Of a stretch of DNA of 64,000 bases, positions 1 to 9,502 are shown in pieces. The stretch is from Rosistilla ulvae. Lineage in GTDB: Bacteria > Planctomycetota > Planctomycetia > Pirellulales > Pirellulaceae. The position numbers were made by a program, and so were the translations under genes. Numbering within the stretch: position 1 is the first letter of the stretch; each line of letters begins with the position of its first letter. Location: contig NZ_CP036261.1 of assembly GCF_007741475.1 (NCBI RefSeq), forward strand, positions 2,356,001-2,420,000, written 5' to 3'. Below the pieces are notes generated by a model. The model worked only from the letters and a program-made list of their open reading frames with translations, was not told the origin of the DNA and did not search any database.

Positions 1-954
1 AAGATCGTTGATGTTCGTCGCAAACCCGAGGGCCTCTCGGGCGATCTGAAGACCGACGCCGGGTTCATGAAGAACGACGATGCCGTTCGTTCGCTGATCA
101 CACGCGGCTTCTATCCTCAACCGACCGAAGATGGCAAGGGAGAGGTCTTTGCGGCTAATGGCGAGTTGATCGCGACGCTTAAAAACGGAGTCGAATATCT
201 GCTCCGCTTCGGTGAAATCGATCAACAAAGCCTGGATTCGGAAGAGGAATCCGAAGAGGGAGCGGAGGAGCAAGTTGTCGGTGTGAACCGATATTTGTTG
301 GTCAGCGCGCGGGTCAACGAAGCGACTTTCCCTGAACCCGAACTGCAAACCGTTCCCGAGACCTGGGAACAATTGCATCCAGAGATCCAAGCGGCTCAAG
401 CACCCAAGACCGATCAACCGGCGGCGGAGCCCAAGCCGGAAGATGCCAAGCCGAAAGCGGACGAAAAGCCTGCGGCTGAAAAGACCGAGGAAGCTGATAT
501 GCCTGCGGCTGAAGAGGAATCAAAGCCTGCCGCTGACGAGCCGACCGAAGAGGCGCCTGCCGACGAAGAGGAAGCTGATAGTTGTGAAGCTCCTAGCGAC
601 GATGACAAAGAGACCGAAGAGACTTTGTTCCAGGACGATGAGGCGTCCGAGGCGGAGAAGCCTGCCGATGCGGAAGCTAAGCCCGCCGCTCCGGAACTGA
701 CCGATGAGGAGAAGCAGGAGGAATTGGAGGTTGCACAGGAATCGATCCGTAAAGCGAATCAACGCAAGTTGGACGCGAGAAACGATCAACTGGAAGAGGC
801 GCGGAAAAAGGTTCGTAGCCTGAACGAACGCTTCGCCGAATGGTACTACGTGGTTCCCGAGAGCGAATACCGCAAGATCCACCTGACTCGCGATGATCTG
901 ATCAAGAAAAAGGATCCCGCCGGAGCAGCAGCTCCCGTCGTGCCGGGCAACTGA
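1..954 (+). CDS. DUF4340-type protein, 3' part
   Basis: The reading frame is open from the first base, so the true start lies before the window; the visible part is 317 codons plus stop. The first ~110 residues alternate beta-rich segments ending in RYLLVSARV, which resembles the DUF4340 proteins that planctomycetes encode next to gliding-type ABC transporter genes (family knowledge; the neighbours are not visible here). Residues ~140-240 are a low-complexity linker of Glu, Ala, Pro and Lys. The C-terminal ~70 residues are a charged helix, likely coiled coil, followed by the block EWYYVVPESEYRKIHL, which looks conserved. No membrane segment is visible in this part. A strong terminator hairpin follows 35 bp after the stop. 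The DUF4340 assignment is moderate and the molecular function is unknown. Confidence 0.75.
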   Translation, partial: KIVDVRRKPEGLSGDLKTDAGFMKNDDAVRSLITRGFYPQPTEDGKGEVFAANGELIATLKNGVEYLLRFGEIDQQSLDSEEESEEGAEEQVVGVNRYLLVSARVNEATFPEPELQTVPETWEQLHPEIQAAQAPKTDQPAAEPKPEDAKPKADEKPAAEKTEEADMPAAEEESKPAADEPTEEAPADEEEADSCEAPSDDDKETEETLFQDDEASEAEKPADAEAKPAAPELTDEEKQEELEVAQESIRKANQRKLDARNDQLEEARKKVRSLNERFAEWYYVVPESEYRKIHLTRDDLIKKKDPAGAAAPVVPGN

Positions 955-989
955 GTCGGTCGGGGCAGTCCCGATTTCTAACGAGCATC

Positions 990-1025
990 AACAGCACGGT
1001 TCGCAAGAACCGTGCTGTTTTCGTT
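990..1025 (+). terminator. Rho-independent terminator after the DUF4340 gene
   Basis: A 12-bp perfect stem (AACAGCACGGTT / AACCGTGCTGTT) with a 6-base loop CGCAAG is followed by TTCGTTT. It lies 35 bp after the stop codon at 954. Confidence 0.8.
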
Positions 1026-1283
1026 TGATGCACTCCTGATGGAACGTCTGGAAGTCTGGGTGGAATGGTCGATCCATTGCCAGCTTTGCGTTACGGACGC
1101 GATACTCTCGAGGCGAACTGCCGCGAGATGCTTCGCGTGACGAACTGTTGGCTATGGAACCAAAGGCCTATAATGGCATTGGACGTTAATCGCGAGAATG
1201 ACCAAGAAGTGCGGATGGAAATGGTGTGCTCGTTGTTACCCCAAAGCCGATGCTGCAACCAAAATGTTTAGGTTCACTAACCA
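1026..1283. other. Intergenic stretch before the DUF262 gene
   Basis: Together with the terminator this makes a 329-bp gap between genes. A 68-codon frame at 1065-1271 has no recognisable domain or convincing ribosome binding site. I see no RNA gene or clear promoter. Confidence 0.4.
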
Positions 1284-2996
1284 ATGACACGTAACTCTCT
1301 ACTCAACACCGATACCGAAGATCTCAAGGAGCTATTAAGTAACGGAAAGAGCTACAAGGTTCCGCCCTACCAACGCGATTATTCATGGAAACAGGAGCAT
1401 TGGGAAGATCTCTGGGAAGATTTGATGTCGATCGAAGCAAGTCGAGAAGATCACTATATGGGTGCGGTGGTCTTGGAGAGTGCAGAGCGGAAGCACTACC
1501 GTATCATTGATGGCCAACAACGGATGGCCACACTAAGTATTTTGATTTTGGCGTGTGTCGATTTTCTGGATCAATTGGCTCGTGATGGCCTCCACTCGGA
1601 GGACAATCGTGAGCGAGCGTCAGAACTGGAGCGAAGTTATCTCGGTGCCAAGGATCCCGCGAGTTTACGAATCACGCCAAAGCTGCAATTGAATGCCAAC
1701 GATGACGATTTTTTTCAATTGAATATTGCCCAGCGCAAGGCGCCGCAGGGAGGAACGCGCGGCTTGAGTGACTCGGAGAAATTGCTTTGGGCTTGTTTCC
1801 AGTTTTTTCAGCTCAAGGTGCGGAAGAAATTTGAATCCAATTCGATGGGGGCGGACGTCGCTCGATTTGTCAACGAAGTCGTTACCGAACGGTTGGTATT
1901 CATTACCGTGCGGGTTCAGGATCAGGTAAGTGCGTATACTGTTTTCGAAACGCTGAATGCTCGAGGGTTAGAATTAACCGAAACAGACCTGTTGAAGAAT
2001 TACCTGTTGTCTTTGGCTGACCGCTTGAGCAAGTCTCAGATGGAGCCGGTGCTAAAGCAATGGGCCAGGATCACGTCTCGAGTCGGCGTTGCAAGATTTC
2101 CAGAGTTTTTGCGACATCATCATAATTCTCGAAACGAGTATGTTCGTCGCAAGCAACTCTTTAAGACGATCAAAAGAGAGGTGGCAACGCTTGAAGACGT
2201 GTACGCACTACTCGATCGACTCGAGCAGGACGCCGCGTGGTTCGAGGCGTTGAATGACGATTCCAATGAATTCTGGCTCGATTTTCAAGGGGGCAGAGAA
2301 CATGTTCGGGTCTTGAAACTGTTTAACGTTTCTCAGTTCACTCCTTTTGTTTTGGCTGCAAAAGATAGTTTTAGTGACGCTAGCCAGATGGTTGACGTAC
2401 TCAGATATTGTGCCGTGTTATCGGTTCGCTTCAACGGCGTAGGACGGCGAAGTACCCACATTCTTGAAGAGGTTTACAATCGTGCTGCGTTGGAATTGCG
2501 AACTGGTAAAGTGAAGCGTCTTGCCGATCTGCGGGATACGCTTCAGGGAATTTACGTTCCAGATGAAGAGTTCGTGGCAGACTTTTCAACCCTTCGTTTG
2601 AAGCCGCGTGGTGTATCGGGTAAGCGTTTGCGTTATCTACTTGCAAAGATTGAAAAGCAAAAGGGCAATGTGGAGATTAGCGATGAAACAATGCAGGCAA
2701 CAATCGAGCATATCCTTCCCGAGAATCCTGCCGATACGGGATGGGAGGGGTTTTCGGCAATCGCTCAGGATCGGGTGGTCGAACGTCTCGGGAACTACAC
2801 GCTGTTAGAACGCAGTCTCAATTCGGCTGCCGCTGGGAACGCGTCATTTCAGAATAAATTGATTGCCTATGCTAAATCGACGTACCGTCTAACGAGCGAA
2901 CTGTCCCGTTTTGATGATTGGACGGAAGTCGCCATCGAGCAGAGGCAAGCCGCCATGGCCAAGGTTGCAAAGACGATTTGGTCATTGCCATTGTAG
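1284..2996 (+). CDS. DUF262/DUF1524 (GmrSD-like) endonuclease
   Basis: A single 570-residue chain carrying both halves of the GmrSD arrangement. The N-terminal DUF262 part has YRIIDGQQRMATL near residues 74-86; the DGQQR motif is the nucleotide-handling signature of this ParB-like domain. The C-terminal DUF1524 part has TIEHILPEN (~residue 473) and LGNYTLLERSLN, the His-Me-finger nuclease block that carries the catalytic His. GmrSD relatives are Type IV restriction enzymes that cleave modified (glucosylated 5-hydroxymethylcytosine) phage DNA; other DUF262 proteins occur in unrelated defence islands, so the target is not predictable here. The gene stands alone, without a methyltransferase neighbour, as expected for a modification-dependent enzyme. 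Its codons are more AT-rich (many AAT, TTT, GTT) than those of the flanking genes, which suggests acquisition by transfer. Confidence 0.85.
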   Translation: MTRNSLLNTDTEDLKELLSNGKSYKVPPYQRDYSWKQEHWEDLWEDLMSIEASREDHYMGAVVLESAERKHYRIIDGQQRMATLSILILACVDFLDQLARDGLHSEDNRERASELERSYLGAKDPASLRITPKLQLNANDDDFFQLNIAQRKAPQGGTRGLSDSEKLLWACFQFFQLKVRKKFESNSMGADVARFVNEVVTERLVFITVRVQDQVSAYTVFETLNARGLELTETDLLKNYLLSLADRLSKSQMEPVLKQWARITSRVGVARFPEFLRHHHNSRNEYVRRKQLFKTIKREVATLEDVYALLDRLEQDAAWFEALNDDSNEFWLDFQGGREHVRVLKLFNVSQFTPFVLAAKDSFSDASQMVDVLRYCAVLSVRFNGVGRRSTHILEEVYNRAALELRTGKVKRLADLRDTLQGIYVPDEEFVADFSTLRLKPRGVSGKRLRYLLAKIEKQKGNVEISDETMQATIEHILPENPADTGWEGFSAIAQDRVVERLGNYTLLERSLNSAAAGNASFQNKLIAYAKSTYRLTSELSRFDDWTEVAIEQRQAAMAKVAKTIWSLPL

Positions 2997-3142
2997 CGAG
3001 GCGTTGCCGAATTGACGTTGCGGTCGAGACGGTGGCGACCTGCACCGAGCAGGTGCTTCATGTCGGCGTGTTCCTAGGATTCGAATTGCCTGTGATGAAC
3101 GCACGGGCTTTCATTCGAGGTTTTGCGTCCCCGTGGTTGCCG

Positions 3143-5581
3143 TTACAGTTGTTGTAGTAGGTTGCGGTATTGTGGGTTGTTGGGCGAACGTTGGAGCAAT
3201 TGCTCGCAAGCCGCTTTCGCTTCATCGATCCGTTCCAGCTTTTGCAACAACAGCACCAGGGCCAGCAGAAACTGTTCGTTCTCCGGTTCCAAGGCGACCG
3301 ATTTTTCAATCCGTTGCAATCCGGCTTCCGCATCGCCTTGGAGGTAGAGCGCGAGGCCAAGTCGATATTGCAGCGGGCCGTTGTCGGGAGCGAGATTGGC
3401 GTCGCGCTGCAGCAACGGCAATTCATCCGCTCGCAATTTCGTGACGCGTGCTTGAATCTCCGCCGCCTCGGCGGGAGGCAATTGTCCCGATTGAGCCATC
3501 GATTCCAACAGCGCCGCCAAGTTGCTGCGCGGTCCGACGGCGCCAGGTTGCACACGAATCGCCGTCTCGTACGACTCGATCGCTTCGCCATAGCGGCCTT
3601 GGTTTTCCAGAACCACGGCCCAGACCAAGTGAGCGCTGCCGCGATCGGATGTCTCCATCAACGATTCGTGGTACTCATCCAACGCAGTTCGCAGTTGCTC
3701 GCGTTGCCCGGCCGACAAACTGTCCGCGGGGACCGTCGACAAGATCCGCCCCGCTTCGCTGCGAACCAGCCGCGAATCATCGGTCAACATCGGAACGATC
3801 GTCCGACGAATCTGGCTCGGATCGCGACCTTCGAAGACGCGGACCGCCGCCACGCGAACGATTGGATTCGGATCTTTTAGAGCTTCGCGAGCGACGCGGG
3901 TCGCGTCGGCGCCGCTGTCGGCGCGGCTCAGTTCTTGGATTGCGGTGGCGCGAGCCAGATCGGGCACACCTTCTTTGGAGAGCGCGACGTTTGCCAGTTG
4001 CTGCAGCGCGTCGGGCTGTTGCGTGCGAGCGGCATGCAGCGCGGTGGCGAAGTGATCGGGGCGTTTGCGTTGATCGCCGTACCAGCGATCGCAAGCGTCA
4101 TCGCACCACTGATCGATCTCGTGCAGTACCGCTTTGATTTTTGTGTCGCCGCCGCGAGCTTGCTCCAACCACTTCGCGTATTCGGTCAATTTGGAATACG
4201 AATCGCTGGGCAGTTGTTCGCTGGACGCGACGAACTCCGCAAACTTGGGCAATCGCTTGCGGATCTCTTCGGGCTGCTTCTCCTTCTCCAACTCCACATG
4301 GCAGCCAGTGCAAGCGTTGGGCGTTCCCAACGCGACCGACAGATCGGGGCGTGGGATTCGAATGCTGTGATCGCGTCGCGGGTCGACGGCCATATAAGTC
4401 GTCTCGGGCATATGGCATTCGACACACGAAGCCCCCGCCGTGCCGGGTTCGTGCCGGTGGTGCGATGGCGTGTCGTATTTGCCCGCCGGGTGAGCGTGGC
4501 ACGAGGTGCAGGTCGCGTTGCCGGGTTGCTTCAGCTTCAGCGAATGCGGGTCGTGGCAATCGCTGCACCGGATCCCCTTGTGGTACATCTTGCTTTGAAT
4601 GAACGACCCGTAGACGTAGACCTCGTCCAAGATCTCGCCGTTGGCGTGATAGGTCGATTCCTGCAGCAGTTCGGGTTCGTAGAAGTCGCAGAAGCGTTGA
4701 CCCGGCTGGAAACCGGACTTCAGCACGCGGCGGCGACTGTGGCACGGCGCGCACGCTTCGATCTGCGGAATCGCATCGGCGCCTTTCAAGTCGGCCAATC
4801 CCATCCCGTGATGGCGATCCCAAAACAGCGACTTGCTTTGCGCCAGTTCGACGTGCAGGCTGCCCGGTCCGTGACAGGCTTCACAGCTGACATCGATCTC
4901 CGACCAGCTCGTGTGATATCTGGCCGTCTTAGGATCAAAGTTCTTCTGCAGGTTGGTCGAATGGCACTCGGCGCACATCGTGTTCCAACGCTGTGCGATG
5001 CCGGTCCAGTGGAGATCGTCGTCGGGAGCAAGTTTCTCGTGGACATCTGGCGGTTCTAGGTAGAACCATTTTTTGGCGTGCGTATCCCAGCTGACACGCA
5101 GCACTTGCAGCCGACCGACCTCGTTTTCGGACATCTCCGCCGTGCGATCGAATTCGACCATGTACTGCTGCAACGGATCGACGCCGAAGACGTACTTGAT
5201 CTCGAAATCGGCCATCTCGCCATCGGGACCCTCGGTATGGATCATGAACCGATCGCCGTCGCGGAACATCCGGCTGGTGATCCCGTGATGGGTAAATTCG
5301 ACGCCGCTAAAGTCACCGATCACCGACTCGTCAGTCGCCAGATCCATCGCCAAATCGTGATGCGATCCGGCAAACAATTCGGCTTCTTTTTGATGGCACT
5401 GGATACAGGCGTCGCGGCCGGTAAAGCTGGCTTTGGCATCGATCGGCATCGCCGACCAATAATCGGCAAAGACGCCACCGGCGATCGCGATGAAGAAGGC
5501 CGCGAGACCCAGCATCCAGCGGCGTTTGCCGGAAAGGAAGGGGCGGGAACCGCTGGTAGATGAAGGGTCGATGCGATTCAC
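3143..5581 (-). CDS. Octaheme cytochrome c with HEAT and TPR repeats
   Basis: An 812-residue protein. One N-terminal hydrophobic segment (~22-40) is a signal anchor. The next ~400 residues carry eight CxxCH heme sites: CIQCH, CAECH, CEACH, CAPCH, CSDCH, CTSCH, CVECH and CTGCH. Spacing and conserved His residues resemble the cytochrome c554/NrfA-type multiheme group. The C-terminal half has HEAT-like repeats (for example DPNPIVRVAAVRVFEGRD) and then TPR units (NQGRYGEAIESYETAIRVQPG, LALYLQGDAEAGLQRIEKSVALEP). It should sit on the outer side of the cytoplasmic membrane and take part in electron transfer; donor, acceptor and any catalytic role are unknown. It is transcribed divergently from acs. 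The multiheme-plus-repeat architecture recurs in planctomycetes (general knowledge). Annotation as plain 'TPR protein' would miss the hemes. Confidence 0.9.
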   Translation of the reverse strand: MNRIDPSSTSGSRPFLSGKRRWMLGLAAFFIAIAGGVFADYWSAMPIDAKASFTGRDACIQCHQKEAELFAGSHHDLAMDLATDESVIGDFSGVEFTHHGITSRMFRDGDRFMIHTEGPDGEMADFEIKYVFGVDPLQQYMVEFDRTAEMSENEVGRLQVLRVSWDTHAKKWFYLEPPDVHEKLAPDDDLHWTGIAQRWNTMCAECHSTNLQKNFDPKTARYHTSWSEIDVSCEACHGPGSLHVELAQSKSLFWDRHHGMGLADLKGADAIPQIEACAPCHSRRRVLKSGFQPGQRFCDFYEPELLQESTYHANGEILDEVYVYGSFIQSKMYHKGIRCSDCHDPHSLKLKQPGNATCTSCHAHPAGKYDTPSHHRHEPGTAGASCVECHMPETTYMAVDPRRDHSIRIPRPDLSVALGTPNACTGCHVELEKEKQPEEIRKRLPKFAEFVASSEQLPSDSYSKLTEYAKWLEQARGGDTKIKAVLHEIDQWCDDACDRWYGDQRKRPDHFATALHAARTQQPDALQQLANVALSKEGVPDLARATAIQELSRADSGADATRVAREALKDPNPIVRVAAVRVFEGRDPSQIRRTIVPMLTDDSRLVRSEAGRILSTVPADSLSAGQREQLRTALDEYHESLMETSDRGSAHLVWAVVLENQGRYGEAIESYETAIRVQPGAVGPRSNLAALLESMAQSGQLPPAEAAEIQARVTKLRADELPLLQRDANLAPDNGPLQYRLGLALYLQGDAEAGLQRIEKSVALEPENEQFLLALVLLLQKLERIDEAKAACEQLLQRSPNNPQYRNLLQQL

Positions 5582-5782
5582 TCGGGGGGCACTCGAAATG
5601 GGGGCAGTCGATGAACAGGCACCAACCGGAATTTGCGAAGGATCACTGCGGTTGGGATCTCAAGTCTAGCCGCAAAATGGGGTGGTGACCAAGTCGGTGC
5701 CAAAGCGTAGGGGATATTCAGGTCGTTTTGGGCAGACCGACACCCTTAGCGGTAAGAACGTGGGCTCGATTCTCTCTGTTCG

Positions 5783-5812
5783 TTGACAGTTCAGATGCTT
5801 GCAATTTAGAAT
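5783..5812 (+). promoter_or_regulatory. Predicted sigma70-type promoter of acs
   Basis: TTGACA at 5783-5788 and TAGAAT at 5807-5812 are separated by 18 bp, about 50 bp before the acs start codon. The -35 box is perfect and the -10 box matches 5 of 6. Confidence 0.55.
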
Positions 5813-5863
5813 CTTGCCTTCACCCCCTCTCAATCCTACCGTTTCGACGCTCAGAGAATACGC

Positions 5864-7828
5864 ATGTCAGAATCCGCCGGTGGCAACCTCGATCACGTGT
5901 TAACCGAATCTCGGCTGTTTCCGCCTCCCGCGGAATTCACCGATCAGGCTGTAATCAAATCTCAAGCCCAATACGAAGCGCTCTACGAAGCCGCCAAGAA
6001 CGACCCCGAAGGTTTTTGGGGTGCCGAAGCGAAAGAGCACCTGCATTGGTTCGAACCGTTCACCAAGGTCCTGAACTGGAACAGCCCCAACGTCGAGTGG
6101 TTCGTCGGTGGCAAGACCAACGCCTGCTACAACTGCGTCGATCGTCATGTCGCGGCCGGTCGCGGCGACAAAGCTGCTTTGATCTGGGAAGGGGAACCTG
6201 GCGATACCCGCACATTGACCTTTGCCGATCTGCAAAAGGAAGTCTCCAAATTCGCCGCTGGTCTGCAATCGATCGGTGTCCAACAGGGCGACGTCGTCAG
6301 CATCTATATGCCGATGACGCCCGAGTTGGTGATCGCGATGCTTGGTTGCGCCCGGATCGGTGCTGTTCACTCGGTCGTCTTCGCCGGCTTTAGCGCCGAA
6401 GCGATCGCCGATCGTAACAACGACGCGAAAGCCAAAGTCGTCCTGACCGCCAACGGACTCTATCGCCGCGGCAAAGTGCTGCCACTGAAGGAGACTGTCG
6501 ACGAAGCGTTGGCAAAATCGCCGACGATCGAAAAGTGTGTCGTCCTGCAACGGATCGAAGACCAAGAGACACCGATGGTCGAGGGACGGGACATTTGGTG
6601 GCATGACCTCGTTGCCGACCAACCCGAAGATTTTCCTGCGGTTCCGTTGGACAGCGAAGCGTCGTTGTTCATCCTCTACACCAGCGGCAGCACCGGCAAA
6701 CCGAAGGGTATCCGGCATACAACCGCTGGCTACAACCTGTGGGCGAAACGGACCTTCGAATGGGTCTTCGACCACCGCGACAACGATGTCTATTGGTGCA
6801 CCGCCGACTGCGGTTGGATCACCGGGCACAGCTACCTCGTCTACGGCCCGTTGGCTGCTGGCGCGACGTGCATGATGTACGAAGGAGCCCCCAACCATCC
6901 CGCCGAGGATCGATTCTGGGATCTGATCGAGAAGTATAAAGTTACGATTCTTTACACCGCACCGACGGCGATCCGCGCGTTTATCAAGTGGGGCGATGAT
7001 CACGTCGACAAGCACGACCTCAGCAGCTTGCGGCTGCTCGGTTCAGTCGGCGAAGGAATCAATCCCGAAGCGTGGATGTGGTACCACGAGAAGATTGGCG
7101 GCAAGCGTTGCCCGATCGTCGACACGTGGTGGCAGACCGAAACCGGCGGAATCATGATGAGTCCACTGCCGGGCGTTACCGCAACGAAACCGGGCAGTTG
7201 CACGCGGCCGTTGCCAGGCGTGGTGCCAGTTGTCGTCGACGAAGCGGGAACCGAACTGGATGTCGATCAAGGCGGCATGTTGTGCATCGCTCAACCTTGG
7301 CCGGGAATGTTGCGCGGCATCTGGGGCGACGAGGAACGGTATGTCGAACAGTACTGGAGTAAATTCCCCGATAAGTATCTGACCGGCGACAATGCCCGTC
7401 GCGACCCCGATGGCTACTACTGGATCATGGGACGCATCGATGACGTGATCAACGTCTCGGGGCACCGATTGAGCACGATCGAAGTCGAGAGCGCTCTGGT
7501 CAGTCACCCCGCCGTTGCGGAAGCTGCTGTCGTTGGCCGCCCTGACGAAATCAAAGGTCAGGGAATCGCCGCATTCGTCACGCTGAAGTCGGGTGAACCG
7601 ACCGATGAGCTGCGAAAAGAACTCCGTCTGCACGTTCGCAAAGAGATCGGCGCGTTGGCTCAGCCCGACGAAATTCGCTTCGCCGCCGCAGTTCCAAAGA
7701 CGCGTAGTGGCAAGATCATGCGACGCTTGCTGCGAGACATCGCCGCAGGAAAAGAGACCGCTGGCGACACCAGCACTCTGGAAGATTACGCCGTGATCGC
7801 GAAGCTCCGCGAGAACGACGAAAGCTAA
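5864..7828 (+). CDS. acs: Acetyl-CoA synthetase (AMP-forming)
   Basis: 654 residues, the usual length of Acs. It converts acetate, ATP and CoA to acetyl-CoA through an acetyl-adenylate in the cytoplasm. Visible motifs: the phosphate-binding loop [11 protein letters not shown] (~271), the substrate-pocket block [10 protein letters not shown], the hinge region [17 protein letters not shown], and the C-terminal [11 protein letters not shown] (~610-620) whose Lys is the residue regulated by acetylation in studied Acs enzymes. The ATG at 5864 gives the conventional N-terminus and lies about 50 bp after a good promoter. The gene is monocistronic and divergent from the multiheme cytochrome gene. Aconitase, nearby on the same strand, is consistent with acetate oxidation through the TCA or glyoxylate route, but this is not operon evidence. 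Confidence 0.97.
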   Translation: MSESAGGNLDHVLTESRLFPPPAEFTDQAVIKSQAQYEALYEAAKNDPEGFWGAEAKEHLHWFEPFTKVLNWNSPNVEWFVGGKTNACYNCVDRHVAAGRGDKAALIWEGEPGDTRTLTFADLQKEVSKFAAGLQSIGVQQGDVVSIYMPMTPELVIAMLGCARIGAVHSVVFAGFSAEAIADRNNDAKAKVVLTANGLYRRGKVLPLKETVDEALAKSPTIEKCVVLQRIEDQETPMVEGRDIWWHDLVADQPEDFPAVPLDSEASLFILYTSGSTGKPKGIRHTTAGYNLWAKRTFEWVFDHRDNDVYWCTADCGWITGHSYLVYGPLAAGATCMMYEGAPNHPAEDRFWDLIEKYKVTILYTAPTAIRAFIKWGDDHVDKHDLSSLRLLGSVGEGINPEAWMWYHEKIGGKRCPIVDTWWQTETGGIMMSPLPGVTATKPGSCTRPLPGVVPVVVDEAGTELDVDQGGMLCIAQPWPGMLRGIWGDEERYVEQYWSKFPDKYLTGDNARRDPDGYYWIMGRIDDVINVSGHRLSTIEVESALVSHPAVAEAAVVGRPDEIKGQGIAAFVTLKSGEPTDELRKELRLHVRKEIGALAQPDEIRFAAAVPKTRSGKIMRRLLRDIAAGKETAGDTSTLEDYAVIAKLRENDES

Positions 7829-8069
7829 TCACCGCCGCGCGTGATGCGACATCTTGGAAGCGTCGAGCAACACTCCGTTGCTTGACTTTGGTCCGCGACC
7901 GCTCGATACTTGTTGCGACGGATGGGGGAGCCCCGCTGCCGCAAAGACTTGGAGTTCGAGCCGATCGTGGCAAAGGTCCAAAGAACGATTGCCGCGGCTG
8001 TCAGCTCATGTCAGGACGGCGATCGTTCGTTCATCGTGGTACGACATAATTGTTGCGGAGATTCGCGAG

Positions 8070-8279
8070 ATGAGACGTTCCATTCTTGATGCTGTCCAAG
8101 ATGGCGATTGGGCTTTTGAGCCGCTGCCCTGCGATGAAAAGCAGTATCAGCCAACCGCCGCGCTCCCCGGGAGCGCAGAGAAGTTAAGCGTCCTGCAAGG
8201 GCGAGTGCAGAAGGGATTGCCGCTGTGGCATCCGTCGGACCGAAGGTTCTTCCGCGAGGAAGCGGGTTCGGTCGCCTGA
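8070..8279 (+). CDS. Small conserved hypothetical protein (69 aa)
   Basis: The same frame is open from 7854, but the part before 8070 looks non-coding. The ATG at 8070 has GGAG about ten bases upstream and starts a compact chain MRRSILDAVQDGDWAFEP, followed by PTAALPGSAEKLSVLQGRV and GLPLWHPSDRRFF. The Pro-Gly-Ser turn, the heptad-like EKLSVLQGRVQKGLPLWHP block and the charged end look like a planctomycete small-protein family I have seen annotated only as hypothetical. No signal peptide, membrane segment or metal motif is present, so it is probably cytoplasmic. It lies between acs and a convergent secreted-protein gene. Function unknown. The start choice rests on the ribosome binding site and on where the sequence becomes protein-like. 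Confidence 0.6.
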   Translation: MRRSILDAVQDGDWAFEPLPCDEKQYQPTAALPGSAEKLSVLQGRVQKGLPLWHPSDRRFFREEAGSVA

Positions 8280-8345
8280 ATCCCACGATCCGCTCGCCAG
8301 TCAATTGCGTCTCGCAGTTGATGTCGCTTCGATCGCCTGCGCTTT

Positions 8346-9167
8346 TTATTTGCTTTGCAGTCGGGCAACATGTAGCGGTGCCGACCAACGGTCTCCCATC
8401 GCCGATTGTTCAAAGACCGCGGGGCGAAGCGCTGGGGGTGCCGATTTGCGATCGCCGATCGGTTGCAGGTGGGTTACCGGTGCATGTTTTGCCGGAACCG
8501 GGGTGCGGCGGACACGGACCGAATCGTCGCGAAACGGATCGTTCGCCGAGTCGGCTTTCGGGGCGGGCAACGAGGGTTCCTCGTAGTGGTAGTGCGGTGA
8601 GTGTTCCACGTCGGAACTTGGTTCCACGGGGGCAACGATCATTGGCGCTGGTGGGACAGGCATCATCTCGGGCATGTTGTGTTGGTAGATTGCCGTGTTG
8701 TGGTGCGATTGCGGTTTATCGCCACACCCACACGAACTTGCACAGGGGGCATTTTGCCGGCAGCATTGGCAATCGTTCCCCTTGGGCTTCAGCATCGTGC
8801 CCAATTTCAATTTGAATTTTGAAAACATGTCGGCGCTGTTGGACAACAGGCCGCAGCCCGACTTGCCGCTGCAGCCGCCATCACAGCCGCCGTCACAACT
8901 CGGTTCGCATCCGCAACTGGGTTGTTCGCATCCGCAGGTTGGTTCGTAGCCAGCGTCACACGCATCGCAGCTGTTCTGCTTCGTTCCGCCATAACCTGCC
9001 CAGACTCCCTTTAACAGCGAGCAGGAGCATTGTTGCACGCCGCGGTCCATGGATTGGGCGACCGCCGTTCCCGCAGTGAGGCTGGAACCAAACAAGATGG
9101 CGGCGAGTGCGACCGCCCCCAAAGAGGAATTCCATTGACGATTGGGTTGCGGCATTCGAGATTTCAT
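8346..9167 (-). CDS. Secreted Cys-rich hypothetical protein
   Basis: 273 residues from the ATG at 9167, chosen because GGAG lies 11 bases upstream and because it puts a standard signal peptide (SSLGAVALAAILFGSSLTAGTAVAQ) near the N-terminus; the longer frame up to 9350 has no such support. After cleavage comes a Cys/Gly-rich stretch of about 110 residues with repeated CGCE, CDGGCDGGCSG, CCRQNAPC and CGCGD motifs, resembling short metal- or disulfide-bonded repeats. A Pro-rich tail (PEMMPVPPAPMIVAPVEPSS) and a basic C-terminus follow. It should be periplasmic or surface-associated. The Cys-rich block recalls that of the outer membrane protein at 51041-52576. No enzyme motif is visible and the function is unknown. 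Confidence 0.7.
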   Translation of the reverse strand: MKSRMPQPNRQWNSSLGAVALAAILFGSSLTAGTAVAQSMDRGVQQCSCSLLKGVWAGYGGTKQNSCDACDAGYEPTCGCEQPSCGCEPSCDGGCDGGCSGKSGCGLLSNSADMFSKFKLKLGTMLKPKGNDCQCCRQNAPCASSCGCGDKPQSHHNTAIYQHNMPEMMPVPPAPMIVAPVEPSSDVEHSPHYHYEEPSLPAPKADSANDPFRDDSVRVRRTPVPAKHAPVTHLQPIGDRKSAPPALRPAVFEQSAMGDRWSAPLHVARLQSK

Positions 9168-9502
9168 CGCTTGGTGTGCTCCGGCTAGATCGTTAGATCG
9201 TTCCATGTCTTGGTTCATTGATTTAATCGATCGGAACGGCACAGCCGTCAACAACAGAACAATCCGATCGAGCCGTAGAATCGGAAAATTGCGAACAGAT
9301 CGCCCAGAGTGTCTATTTTGAACTTTGGGGCTGAGTTCCCTAGCAGACAACTAAATTGCAAAACGCTATACTCCGCATGGTTGGGAATGACACTAACACG
9401 TCCATTTAAGGCGGAAGGGTACTGCTTTAAACCGCTCGCGGTTTCGAGTCGTGTTGATTCCATTTTTGGCTTGCTTCTTACGACACTCGATAGGTTACCT
9501 CC
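9168..9502. other. Divergent intergenic region before acnA
   Basis: 335 bp between the start of the Cys-rich protein and the GTG start of aconitase. It is more AT-rich than its surroundings and holds a possible plus-strand promoter at 9344-9372. I see no RNA gene or clear operator. Confidence 0.4.
9344..9372 (+). promoter_or_regulatory. Possible promoter of acnA
   Basis: CAGACA (4/6 match to -35) and TATACT (-10, 5/6) are separated by 17 bp. A start near 9379 would leave a leader of about 120 nt before the acnA start codon. Confidence 0.3.

Noticed and set aside
1065-1271. 68-codon plus-strand frame after the first terminator
   Set aside because: No ribosome binding site, no domain, and unusual amino acid make-up (Cys/Trp-rich); likely chance.
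3935-5059. 374-codon plus-strand frame inside the cytochrome gene
   Set aside because: It is antisense to eight clear heme motifs; long antisense frames are common at this GC content.
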